A DNA stretch of 64,000 nucleotides from assembly GCA_050331295.1 (NCBI GenBank), contig JBHJGZ010000002.1, positions 368,495-432,494 of the forward strand. Reading direction: 5' to 3'. Of this stretch, positions 17,471-26,165 are shown one piece after another. Made by a program: the position numbers and the translations under genes. Positions within the stretch are counted from its first letter, which is position 1. The number at the start of each line of letters is the position of its first letter. Origin of the DNA: Kuafuiihalomonas sp050331295. Its GTDB lineage: Bacteria; Myxococcota; Kuafuiibacteriia; Kuafuiibacteriales; Kuafuiibacteriaceae. Below the pieces are notes generated by a model. That model did no database searches. It saw only the letters and a list, made by a program, of their open reading frames with translations, and was not told the DNA's origin.

Positions 17471-18310
17471 ATGACTTCCACGCGGGAACGTCGCTTCAGC
17501 ATCGTGAACGTGTTCACGACCGAGCCGTTCGGCGGCAACCCGCTGTGCGTGTTCGAGGATGCCGAAGACCTCGATGCTTCGACGATGCAGGCGGTCGCCC
17601 GACAACTCAACCTGTCGGAAACCACGTTCGTTCTACCGAGCAGCCATCCGGAATGCGACGTTCGGGTTCGGATCTTCACGCCCCACGCCGAGATGCCGAT
17701 GGCGGGTCACCCCACCATCGGTACCGCATTCGTACTGGGGCGAGACCGATTGGTGTTCGAAGAGGGAGTGGGACCGGTGGAGGTGGAACGCGTTGCCGAC
17801 GACGTGTGGCAGATGACGCAGCCCCCCCTCCGCGTCGAGCGTAGCGTCGACGTTTCGGCCGCGCTGCCGATTCTCGGACTCGCGAGGGAAGATCTTCTCC
17901 CTGACCTCCCGATTCAGATCGCCTCGACCGGCAATCCGTTCATGATGATGCCGTTGCGCGACGTGTCGATCCTCTCCCGCATTTCGCTGTCGACGGAGGC
18001 GTGGGCCCGCTTCGAAGACTTGGCGCATGGCGTTTACCCCTTCGCCCCGACCGAGACTGGGGTGCAAGCTCGGTTGCTTGGCGTCCCCGGGATTTCCGAG
18101 GACCCGGCCACCGGTTCAGCCGCGGGTCCGCTGGCCGCCTATCTCCGCCATCACAGGTGGACGACCGACGGTCCGTTGGAGGTACGTCAAGGGGTCGAGA
18201 TGGGGCGACCGAGTACCATCACCGTGGATTGCGTGCAGCGGGAGGGCGCCTGGGTGCCCAAGGTTCGCGGCCCGAGTGTTCGCATCGGAACAGGCGTGCT
18301 CTTTCTTTGA
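17471..18310 (+). CDS. PhzF-family isomerase/epimerase
   Basis: 279 residues with the PhzF diaminopimelate-epimerase-like double fold. The signatures are VNVFTTEPFGGNPLCVF, NLSETTFVLP (the catalytic-glutamate region of PhzF), RIFTPHAEMPMAGHPTIGT and EDPATGSAAGPLAAYL in the second half. PhzF itself isomerises an intermediate of phenazine synthesis, but most family members are of unknown substrate and no phenazine genes are nearby. ATG at 17471 follows GGCGGAAGC. The secreted protein gene follows after 29 bases and may be co-transcribed. Confidence 0.85.
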   Translation: MTSTRERRFSIVNVFTTEPFGGNPLCVFEDAEDLDASTMQAVARQLNLSETTFVLPSSHPECDVRVRIFTPHAEMPMAGHPTIGTAFVLGRDRLVFEEGVGPVEVERVADDVWQMTQPPLRVERSVDVSAALPILGLAREDLLPDLPIQIASTGNPFMMMPLRDVSILSRISLSTEAWARFEDLAHGVYPFAPTETGVQARLLGVPGISEDPATGSAAGPLAAYLRHHRWTTDGPLEVRQGVEMGRPSTITVDCVQREGAWVPKVRGPSVRIGTGVLFL

Positions 18311-18339
18311 GAATGGGGCGCAGGAAGGGAGAAGAAATC

Positions 18340-19020
18340 ATGACAGCAAGCGTTGAACGTCGATTGCGCGGAGTACGGAGCGCGTCCATAACGGCGCTCG
18401 TTCTGGGATGTCTGACCATCGCCGGGCCGGCTCTCGGCGAGGCCGAGCAGGCCCCAGAGGCGGGATTGGGGCGCCGCGTGGCGGAAGAGGCGGGCCTTGA
18501 AGCCTGGTCCCGGGTCCAGACCATCTCATTCGAGTGGAAGCACACTCCCAGCAACACGGTGCGTTCTTACGAGTGGAACGTTCCTGGCCAGACGGTGCGG
18601 GTGAACATGGGGAAAGAGATCCGCGAACTCGACCTTTCCGACCCGGCACAGAGGGATACGGACGTCTATCGCGCATTCATCAATGACTCTTATTGGCCGT
18701 TTTTTCCCCTGCACTTGGTTTGGGACGATGGAGTCACCCTGTCCGAGGTGGAGGCGGACGAGAAGGTGCCGGGCGCGAGCCGTGCCCTTCGCGTCCAGTA
18801 TGGGGACGTCGGCCCCACTCCCGGAGACGCGTATATCCTCTTCTTGGACGACACGTTGAAGGACGTCGGCTGGACGTATATCCCCGGTCGGAATCCGGAC
18901 AAAACCCTGTCCACCACGCGATCCGCCCACCGAACCCAAAAGGGGGTCCGCTTTGCAACGGTCTTCGAGACCCTGGACGGTGCGCCCTTCATCGAAGTGA
19001 CTGCAGTCGAGATTCGGTAG
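18340..19020 (+). CDS. Exported protein of unknown function
   Basis: 226 residues. A signal peptide is visible (SASITALVLGCLTIAGPALG, cleavage near residue 35). The mature part has SFEWKHTPSNTVRSYEWNV, AFINDSYWPFFPLHLVWDDG and DAYILFLDDTLKDVGWTYIP, an arrangement like periplasmic proteins with a lipoprotein-sorting-type beta fold. I do not recognise a named family. ATG at 18340 has an AAGGGAG site upstream. It sits directly after the PhzF gene. The following 182 bases to 19203 hold no gene I can support. Confidence 0.7.
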   Translation: MTASVERRLRGVRSASITALVLGCLTIAGPALGEAEQAPEAGLGRRVAEEAGLEAWSRVQTISFEWKHTPSNTVRSYEWNVPGQTVRVNMGKEIRELDLSDPAQRDTDVYRAFINDSYWPFFPLHLVWDDGVTLSEVEADEKVPGASRALRVQYGDVGPTPGDAYILFLDDTLKDVGWTYIPGRNPDKTLSTTRSAHRTQKGVRFATVFETLDGAPFIEVTAVEIR

Positions 19021-19202
19021 ACGGACCCGCCTGTTCGAGCACGCCCCAGATATTGTCCCAGTCGAGGATCGGCCTAGGTTTCGACGAACCCCCGCCTGAG
19101 CGCGATGCCCGCTTGTGAATTCGCCGCAAGTTCTGACTACCGGGTCGAGCTGACTGTTTACCTGGGATTTCAGCTCGCGTAGAGGCGGAACGCGGTACGC
19201 CC

Positions 19203-20528
19203 ATGAAGATTCTGATCGTTCAGCCTACCTATTACACGGACCCCCACCAGACGCAGCTCCACAAGACGCCGACGCGTTCTCTGGTGGGACTGACGCTGCC
19301 GTACCTAGCGGCTCTGACGCCGCCAGAATGGGAGGTGGAACTGCTGGACGAGCAGGTTCAGACCATCGACTTTCAGGCCGATGTGGATCTCGTGGCCATC
19401 ACCACGTGGACCGTCAACTCGGTGCGGGCCTATCACATCGCCAAGAGGTTTCGAGACCGCGGCATCAAGGTGATTATGGGTGGACCTCACACGTTCTTCC
19501 ATTCCGACGAGGCTCTGGAGCACTGCGATGCAGTGGGCATCGGAGAAGGCGAGTTCATTTGGGCCAACATGCTGAAAGACGCGGCCGCCGGGCGATTGAA
19601 ACGCATGTATCGAGCCGGTGAAGAACACCACCTCCAGGGGCTGCCGCTTCCGCGCTACGACTTGATGAAGATTGGGCCGAAATGGGATCCAACTCGAACG
19701 TACTCGGTACAGGCGTCGAGGGGCTGTCCATTCAAGTGTGAGTTCTGCTCGGAGCGCTTCTTCGTGGGAACCAAGTATCGCTATCGCCCGGTGCAAGACT
19801 TGGTGGATGAGATCAAACAGATCGGTGCAACCAACGTTTTTTTCGCCGACAGCATGTTTGCGGGAAAGAAGGAGCACACCAAGGAGTTGATGGAGGCGCT
19901 GATCCCGTTGAAAATCACGTGGTCGACTCTTTGGACCACGTATTTGTGTAAGGACGAGGCGTTCCTGGATCTCGCCAAGCGCAGCGGCTTGATCCATGTG
20001 AACATGGGGATGGAGAGCATCAACCAAGAAACCCTCAAGTCGATGAACAAGCGGCACAACAAGGTGCACGAATACAACGAACTGCTCGGCAACCTTTCCA
20101 AGCGCGGTATCAGTTATTCACTCAACTTTGTGTTCGGGTGGGAAGGCGAGACGCCCGACGTTTTCGACACGACTTTGAACTTCCTACAGGAAAACAAAGT
20201 TCCCGTGGCATACTTCTATATTTTGAGCCCGCATAAGGGAACGCCACTGTTCGACCGCATGATGCAGCAGGGCAAGGTCATCGTCGACGAACGGCTGATC
20301 CGTCGAACTCCGGGCATTCGGTGTGACATCAAGCCGCCCCATGGGACGCCGGAGGAGATGGAGAACCGCGTCCGGGATATGTACGACAAGTTCTATTCGA
20401 CCCGTTCGATGATGCGCCGGCTGCCGCCGCCCACGACCAAGTCCCACGTTGCATCGTGGATGCTGAACGTTGCGCAGCGCCGTATGCGACGCACGGACCG
20501 CATTCTTCAAAATCACGACTGGACGTGA
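19203..20528 (+). CDS. B12-binding-domain radical SAM protein
   Basis: 441 residues. An N-terminal Rossmann-like cobalamin-binding-type domain (MKILIVQPTYYTDP, VDLVAITTWTVNSVRAYHIA, KVIMGGPHTFFHSDEAL) is followed by a radical SAM core with SRGCPFKCEFCSERFF, the CxxxCxxC site for the 4Fe-4S cluster. HVNMGMESINQETLKSMNK and SYSLNFVFGWEGETPD are standard core elements. The family includes BchE-, HpnJ- and methyltransferase-type enzymes; the substrate here is unknown. A classic DxHxxG cobalamin-ligand motif is not seen, so it may bind B12 base-off without a histidine ligand, or not at all. It is convergent with the DsbA-like gene. Confidence 0.85.
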   Translation: MKILIVQPTYYTDPHQTQLHKTPTRSLVGLTLPYLAALTPPEWEVELLDEQVQTIDFQADVDLVAITTWTVNSVRAYHIAKRFRDRGIKVIMGGPHTFFHSDEALEHCDAVGIGEGEFIWANMLKDAAAGRLKRMYRAGEEHHLQGLPLPRYDLMKIGPKWDPTRTYSVQASRGCPFKCEFCSERFFVGTKYRYRPVQDLVDEIKQIGATNVFFADSMFAGKKEHTKELMEALIPLKITWSTLWTTYLCKDEAFLDLAKRSGLIHVNMGMESINQETLKSMNKRHNKVHEYNELLGNLSKRGISYSLNFVFGWEGETPDVFDTTLNFLQENKVPVAYFYILSPHKGTPLFDRMMQQGKVIVDERLIRRTPGIRCDIKPPHGTPEEMENRVRDMYDKFYSTRSMMRRLPPPTTKSHVASWMLNVAQRRMRRTDRILQNHDWT

Positions 20529-20529
20529 A

Positions 20530-21174
20530 TCAGACGAGGCGGGGTGGCTGGGGCCGATTCAGCATGGCTTCCAGTTGGGAGCGGTCAAGGTCGAGTTCGC
20601 CCTTGGCGTAGGCTTCGGCGACCTCCATACGGTCGTGTCCGAAGAACAGGACATCTCGGATGAGAAAGCTGGGAACTCCAAAGCCCCCTCGTTCGAGAAA
20701 CGCCTTCGTCGAGGTTTTGAGGGCCTTGCGGAGCTCGGGCTGACTTGAGGCTTCCTCCGGGTCGACGTCCCGGATGTCGGTCTCCACCAGGATTCTTCCC
20801 AGGACCGCAAAAGACTCGAGGTCTTCGCCTCGGGCCCAGGCCGCACGAAAGAATGCGTCCACCAGGCTTCGGCGCTGGTCCGGTGCCACGGCTAGGGTCA
20901 CGCGGAGAGCCGGCACCGAATTGAAGGGATGCCGGGGTGGGCCCTCTAAAGGTATTCCGTAGTGGCGAGCCAAAAGAAGGAGGTCGGTGAGGCCGGCCCG
21001 GCGACGGAGCTGAATCTCTCCGGGACCTTGGGCGTTCCGCGCCGACAGGATCGAGCCGAAGACCACCGGTCTCGGCTCCAGGGCATGGAAAGCGGGAAAA
21101 TCCGATATCCGCTGGCTAGCGAGGTACGAGTACGGCGAGAGGAAGTCGAAATAGAAACCCCAGGAAGGGCTCAC
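20530..21174 (-). CDS. 2-hydroxychromene-2-carboxylate isomerase-like DsbA-fold protein
   Basis: 214 residues with the DsbA/kappa-GST fold. The N-terminus WGFYFDFLSPYSYLASQRI carries the SPYS signature of HCCA isomerases in place of a CxxC. RHPFNSVPALRVTLA and GGFGVPSFLIRDVLFFGHDRM (cis-proline region and C-terminal strand) match the family. Such enzymes use glutathione to isomerise aromatic intermediates, but many members have unknown substrates and no naphthalene-type pathway is nearby. GTG at 21174 starts the fold; the longer reading frame upstream lacks similarity. It is 38 bases downstream of the YggT gene. Confidence 0.8.
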   Translation of the reverse strand: MSPSWGFYFDFLSPYSYLASQRISDFPAFHALEPRPVVFGSILSARNAQGPGEIQLRRRAGLTDLLLLARHYGIPLEGPPRHPFNSVPALRVTLAVAPDQRRSLVDAFFRAAWARGEDLESFAVLGRILVETDIRDVDPEEASSQPELRKALKTSTKAFLERGGFGVPSFLIRDVLFFGHDRMEVAEAYAKGELDLDRSQLEAMLNRPQPPRLV

Positions 21175-21212
21175 GACGTCGTCGGGCGCCACGACGCGGG
21201 CATCCGTCCGGG

Positions 21213-21473
21213 TCAGAGGGGGCCGCCGCCGGCTAGTGCCCCGTAAAGAGCCTGACGGAGCACCGTCAGACCGATCAGAACCGCCATGGGGGAGAGGTCG
21301 AGGCCTCCCATCTTCTCCGGAGGCAGCAGCGAGCGAAAGGGACGATACATCGGCTCCGTGAGCTGGCTGGTCAGATTCCTTGGAAAGCTGCCGGGTTGCA
21401 CGACCCAGCTGGCAACGACATCGACCAAGATGAGTACGCTCACACCTTGGATGAGCAGAAAGATGAACTCCAT
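21213..21473 (-). CDS. YggT-family membrane protein
   Basis: An 86-residue protein with one YggT repeat: MEFIFLLIQGVSVLILVDVV, VASWVVQPGSFPRN, LTEPMYRPFRSLLPPEKMGG and DLSPMAVLIGLTVLRQAL. Two membrane helices flank the conserved P-x-R-x-L-P loop. Many YggT proteins have two repeats; a single-repeat form is common. The function is unclear, with links to osmotic stress and division-site membrane organisation in other bacteria. ATG at 21473 starts the first helix. It is upstream of the DsbA-like gene on the same strand and divergent from nhaA, with a 272-base spacer in which I see no gene. Confidence 0.8.
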   Translation of the reverse strand: MEFIFLLIQGVSVLILVDVVASWVVQPGSFPRNLTSQLTEPMYRPFRSLLPPEKMGGLDLSPMAVLIGLTVLRQALYGALAGGGPL

Positions 21474-21745
21474 GCTGCTCAAACACTCAGCACGCAGCGC
21501 TGATTTCAGCAAGCTCGACGCGATCCTGGAGTCCTTGCTTCGAGGTTCCCGCCGTCGGCCGGTTGCACGCAGAGCGATCTACTCGGGGGGTCCGCGAACC
21601 GAGCGCGTCAGTCCGAAGAACTTGCCATCCGCGCGTCACGAACGCAGCGAAGGTGTTCGCGGTCCTCGGCCGGGCGGTGTCCATACTTTGCGTCGGGATT
21701 GTGTTGCGTGTCAGGCTCCGCCCGGGAATCTCCGCCGGGCTGAAC

Positions 21746-22960
21746 ATGAATCACGAGCCGAATAACCGATTGATCCATATCCTCCAGGAGTTCTCGCTAC
21801 CGCTCATCGGTGGTGTCGTGGTCGCCTTGTTGTGGGCCAATCTCGACCCGCACGGCTACCACGAGTTCAATCACTGGTCGCCGTTCGGAGAGCACAGCCA
21901 TTTCAACTTCCACTTTCTGATGAACGACATCTTCATGGTGATGTTCTTTGGCCTCGCCGCAAAAGAGATCACGGAAGCGGTCTTGCCAGGCGGAGCGCTC
22001 AACCCTCCAAGCAAAGCGGTTAATCCTCTCCTGGGTACGATGGGCGGTGTTCTCGGGCCGGTTGCCGTCTTCTTCATCTGGGTCGCCGCGACGAACGATT
22101 GGGACATCTGGAGAGGCTGGGGCATCCCGACGGCTACCGACATTGCGCTGGCCTGGCTCGTCGCTCGGATGGTCTTCGGTGCGACCCATCCGGCGGTGAG
22201 CTTCTTGTTACTGTTGGCCGTTGCCGACGACGGTTTGGGACTCGGCATCATCGCGATTTTCTATCCAGACCCCGAGAATCCGGTCCGTCCGGAGTATTTG
22301 GCCCTGGTCGGTCTCGCCATGGGGCTCGGGCATGGGTTTCGCCGCGCCGGTCTCAAATCCTATCTTCCTTACCTCGGGGCCGGAGTGGTCAGCTGGTTTG
22401 GCTTGTTCCTGGCTCACCTGCATCCGGCTTTGGCATTGGTGGCGGTGGTGCCCTTCATGCCGAGCGCATCCCGCGACCGGGGGCTGTTTGCGGAAGGTGG
22501 CCTTCGCCTTCCCGACACGTTGAATCGCTTCGAGCATGCGTTCAAACTTCCGGTCGACATCGGCTTGTTCGGCTTCGGATTGGCCAACGCCGGTGTCGAA
22601 TTGGGGTCGGTCGGTAACGCGACGTGGGCGGTCTTGGCGGGACTCGTCGTGGGCAAGACCGTGGGCATCTTTTCGTTTTCCGCGATCGGTCATGTCCTCG
22701 GGTTCAGGCTGCCCGAGGGCATGGATTTCAGGAGCCTGTTTTGCGCGGGATTGACGGCGGCCCTTGGACTCACGGTGGCGTTGTTCGTGGCGGGCGTGGC
22801 GTACGTGGATCCTCAGCTTCAGGGCGCGGCCAAAATGGGCGCATTGATGTCCGCGTTCGTGGCGCCCGTGGTCATCGTCATCGGCCGAATGCTCTCGGTG
22901 GGGGCTGCGGCCCCTTCTTCGACCTCGGTGTCGGTGCCCGACCCGCAAGCCTCTCACTGA
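21746..22960 (+). CDS. nhaA: Na+/H+ antiporter NhaA
   Basis: 404 residues and about twelve membrane segments. PTATDIALAWLVAR matches the TM4 unwound segment and LAVADDGLGLGIIAIF contains the paired aspartates that bind and exchange Na+ and H+. GVELGSVGNATWAVLAGLVVGK and GLTAALGLTVALFVAG fit the C-terminal half. It exports Na+ in exchange for protons, giving pH and salt homeostasis, which fits a saline habitat (inferred). ATG at 21746 starts the conserved N-terminal segment (EFSLPLIGGVVVALLWAN). The family norm is about 390 residues. Confidence 0.9.
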   Translation: MNHEPNNRLIHILQEFSLPLIGGVVVALLWANLDPHGYHEFNHWSPFGEHSHFNFHFLMNDIFMVMFFGLAAKEITEAVLPGGALNPPSKAVNPLLGTMGGVLGPVAVFFIWVAATNDWDIWRGWGIPTATDIALAWLVARMVFGATHPAVSFLLLLAVADDGLGLGIIAIFYPDPENPVRPEYLALVGLAMGLGHGFRRAGLKSYLPYLGAGVVSWFGLFLAHLHPALALVAVVPFMPSASRDRGLFAEGGLRLPDTLNRFEHAFKLPVDIGLFGFGLANAGVELGSVGNATWAVLAGLVVGKTVGIFSFSAIGHVLGFRLPEGMDFRSLFCAGLTAALGLTVALFVAGVAYVDPQLQGAAKMGALMSAFVAPVVIVIGRMLSVGAAAPSSTSVSVPDPQASH

Positions 22961-23175
22961 CGCCCGACCGATTCGAGATGGGCACTCAGGTCGCCTCGGG
23001 CGGTTCAGATCGGGCCCGCTCCGCCCTGTGGGCCGAGACCCCGCCAAGGTGCTGACCAAGCCCAAGATATAGGGCAGATTGATGGTGACACACCCACCAC
23101 TGCATATGGTCATTGCCGGCTGAGGAGACCTCGTGTAGCCTCCTTGCGAGGCGTCTGGCGCGACGATTCCGGGAG

Positions 23176-26163
23176 ATGGGCGCCAAGATGACCGGCACTG
23201 GCATGTCCCCGCGTGGTCGGCTTCATTCTTCGTCGGTTCGACAACGCCGGCAGAGCCCGGGTTCCGCCGCGGAACCCGGATGCGACCCCTCAAGCGTCGG
23301 GGATGTCGAGCGGCTGGACGGATGGGAAAGCATCCTCGACCGACTCGATCCCGCGGAATCGCCGACCGTGCGGGCCGCGCCGACGCCGCTGCGCCCCGTC
23401 GGTCCAGTCCAGGTGGAGTACCGGCTCGATCTTCGGGAAAGCCGACTGCGCGACCAGATCGTGGTGACGCTGTACGGCCGGTCCCATGGAGTGGACGGGG
23501 ACACCGCCGACCTCCCCCATCCCCTCGAGCTGGATGAACGCGCCATCGAGGCTTGGCCCGATCCAGAAGATCGACGGCTGCTCGCTTGTCTGTTGGGGAG
23601 CAGCGCAGAAGAACGACGTGAGGTTCGGATGGTGCGCCGAAGCCGGTTTGCCCGGAGCGTCGTCCGTCCCGTTCTCTACACCGAGCTGCTTCCCGCATTG
23701 TGCCGGACTCGACGCTTCTACGCCGACTTGGATCCCGACGGCCGTGGGCCGATCGGGCCGATGGTGTGGGACGCTGATCCTCCGTTTGGTTTCGAATTAC
23801 GGGTGCAGCCGGAAGAGGAGGGAGACTATTCGCTGTCGGGATGGTTGGTGCGGGGGGGCGAACAGATCGAAGTCTCGCAGCTCACGTTGCTTCTCGGAAG
23901 CGGCATCGGGGTGGAGGGACGTCGCCTCGTCTTGTTGGGGGGACGGAATCACGCCGAATGGGCCCAAAAACTTCGGCGAGCCGGGGCCATTCGGGTCCCA
24001 CGCGAGGGTCGAGACCGGTGTGTCCTCCGGTTGGCGCGGATGTCCGACTTGCCCGACCTGGTCCTGCCACCAGAGCTCCATTGGTCTCGGGTGACGGTGG
24101 CTCCGAGGCCGGTGCTTCAGCTCCGCGTCGAGGATTCGGACAAACTCGAGGTGCACCTCGCATTCGAATACGAGGGTCGAGTCGTGTCGGCGTCGGAGCG
24201 AGGAAGTTTCGTGCCCGAGGACGACGGACGAAGACTTCTTCGAAGAGACCGTGCGGCGGAGCTCCAAGGGGCGCGTAGGCTGTCTGCACTCGGTTTGGCC
24301 GACAACGAAGGAAGCTGGATGCTTTCTCGGACAGCACTCCCCGGTCTGGTCGGGACTCTCTCCAGCGAAGGTTGGAGGATCGAGGCCGACGGCGGTCGTT
24401 TGCGTCTTGGCGGTGTACTCAAGGGAAAGGTCAGAAGCGGCATCGACTGGTTCGACCTGGAGGGTTCGGTGGACTTCGCAGGCCAAACCACACCCTTTCC
24501 GGAGCTCTTGGCGGCTGCGAGTCGAGGTGACGCTTGGGTGCCCCTCCCGGATGGAAGCCGGGGAATGATGCCGGATTGGCTTTCCGACCGTGCCACGTTG
24601 GCTCGACTGGGAATCGCAAATCAACTCACACTTCGCTTTTCGATGGCGCAGGCGGGCGTGCTCGACGCGCTCCTGACCGGACAGCCGCAGGTCGAGACGG
24701 ATATTGCATTCGAGTCGCTTCGAACGGCATGGGACAAGGTGGCGGCCGAGGCGGTTCAAGAGCCGGCCGGATTCAAGGGAAAGCTCCGCCCCTATCAAGA
24801 GCACGGTGTCGCTTGGCTCCGCTGGCTGAGCGAAACCGGGTGCGGCGGTTGTCTTGCCGACGATATGGGTCTCGGGAAGACGGTCCAGGTGCTTTGTTGG
24901 CTTCAGGAGCGTCATCCGCCGGCCGGTCTGCGACCCGACCGGGTGGCGCCGCCGAGCTTGATCGTCGTCCCGAAGAGCCTGCTTTCGAATTGGGCCGCCG
25001 AGGCTCGGAAGTTCACGGCGCTCAAAGTCCTGGTCTATGCCGGACCGGACCGAACCAAACATTCACTCGCGGACCATGACCTGGTGGTAACGACCTATGG
25101 AACGCTGCGCACCGACGTGCTCAGGTTCTCCGACGTCCTATTCAAGACGCTGATTCTGGATGAGGCCCAAGCCATCAAGAATCCTCGGTCCCAAGCGGCC
25201 AAGGCGGTTCGGGTGGTGCGGGCCGAGCAACGGCTTGCCGTCAGTGGGACGCCGATCGAAAACGGACTCGCTGAGCTGTGGGCTCTTTTCGACTTCCTCA
25301 ATCCCGGAATGCTCGGGGATCTCGATGGCTTTCGCGCACCTGGTCGCGAGCGGGATGAGGAATGGCTACAGATGCTCCGGCGGTCGTTGAAGCCATTCAT
25401 GCTCCGTCGAACCAAGGAACAGGTCCTGACCGAGCTACCAGGCAAGACCGAAACGACCCTGAAAGTCAGCCTGCGTAGTGAAGAGCGTCGGCGCTACGAC
25501 GAGCTTCGAAACCACTACCGGCGAGCGATCAAAGAGCAAATCGGTGCTCGAGGCCTCGGTTTTGCTCAGGTCCAAGTGCTGGAAGCGCTCCTTCGCCTTC
25601 GACAAGCAGCCTGTCATCCTGGCCTCCTCGACTCGAGCCGGTCTGAAGAGTCGTCGGCCAAGCTGGACTTGCTGCTGGAAAAGGTCCGGGAGGTCGCCGT
25701 CCGTGGGCACAAGAGCCTGGTGTTCAGCCAGTTCACTCGGCTGCTCGAACTCGTGGGCGCGGCCCTGACGAAAGAAGGTCTGTCCTACGCCTATCTCGAT
25801 GGCCGAACGCGAGACCGAGGGGCAGAAGTCGAACGGTTTCAGACCGATCCGCTCTGCAAGGTCTTCTTGATCAGCATCAAGGCAGGAGGTTGCGGCTTGA
25901 ACCTCACCCAGAGTGACTACGTCTTCATTCTGGATCCTTGGTGGAATCCGGCGGTCGAGGCGCAGGCCGTGGACCGAGCCCATCGCATGGGGCAGACCAA
26001 TCGCGTCTTTGCCTATCGCCTCATCGGCGAGGGTACGGTCGAGGAGAAGATCCTGGAACTCCAGAACGAGAAACGTCGTCTCGCCGATCAGTTGGTTCAG
26101 CCAGAAGCGACGACACTCAAGGATCTCGCGGCCGCCGACGTCGAGCGACTGCTGTCGGACTGA
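23176..26163 (+). CDS. SNF2-family ATP-dependent helicase
   Basis: About 995 residues. The first half is a bacterial SNF2-associated region without a motif I can name. The ATPase starts near LRPYQEHGVAWLRWL. Motif I is ADDMGLGKTVQ, motif II LDEAQAIKN, motif III AVSGTPIENGLAELW. The second RecA domain has LVFSQFTRLLELVG, LISIKAGGCGLNLT and DRAHRMGQTNRVFAYRLI. It is expected to translocate on duplex DNA and remodel protein-DNA complexes, as RapA-like proteins do. The start is uncertain: TTG at 23113 and ATGs at 23176, 23188 and 23203 are all in frame. It ends three bases before the convergent M49 gene. Confidence 0.9.
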   Translation: MGAKMTGTGMSPRGRLHSSSVRQRRQSPGSAAEPGCDPSSVGDVERLDGWESILDRLDPAESPTVRAAPTPLRPVGPVQVEYRLDLRESRLRDQIVVTLYGRSHGVDGDTADLPHPLELDERAIEAWPDPEDRRLLACLLGSSAEERREVRMVRRSRFARSVVRPVLYTELLPALCRTRRFYADLDPDGRGPIGPMVWDADPPFGFELRVQPEEEGDYSLSGWLVRGGEQIEVSQLTLLLGSGIGVEGRRLVLLGGRNHAEWAQKLRRAGAIRVPREGRDRCVLRLARMSDLPDLVLPPELHWSRVTVAPRPVLQLRVEDSDKLEVHLAFEYEGRVVSASERGSFVPEDDGRRLLRRDRAAELQGARRLSALGLADNEGSWMLSRTALPGLVGTLSSEGWRIEADGGRLRLGGVLKGKVRSGIDWFDLEGSVDFAGQTTPFPELLAAASRGDAWVPLPDGSRGMMPDWLSDRATLARLGIANQLTLRFSMAQAGVLDALLTGQPQVETDIAFESLRTAWDKVAAEAVQEPAGFKGKLRPYQEHGVAWLRWLSETGCGGCLADDMGLGKTVQVLCWLQERHPPAGLRPDRVAPPSLIVVPKSLLSNWAAEARKFTALKVLVYAGPDRTKHSLADHDLVVTTYGTLRTDVLRFSDVLFKTLILDEAQAIKNPRSQAAKAVRVVRAEQRLAVSGTPIENGLAELWALFDFLNPGMLGDLDGFRAPGRERDEEWLQMLRRSLKPFMLRRTKEQVLTELPGKTETTLKVSLRSEERRRYDELRNHYRRAIKEQIGARGLGFAQVQVLEALLRLRQAACHPGLLDSSRSEESSAKLDLLLEKVREVAVRGHKSLVFSQFTRLLELVGAALTKEGLSYAYLDGRTRDRGAEVERFQTDPLCKVFLISIKAGGCGLNLTQSDYVFILDPWWNPAVEAQAVDRAHRMGQTNRVFAYRLIGEGTVEEKILELQNEKRRLADQLVQPEATTLKDLAAADVERLLSD

Positions 26164-26165
26164 GG

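Noticed and set aside
21474..21745. Spacer between YggT and nhaA as a small gene or RNA
   Set aside because: Short frames there have no similarity or ribosome site, and no tRNA-like or riboswitch-like fold is apparent.
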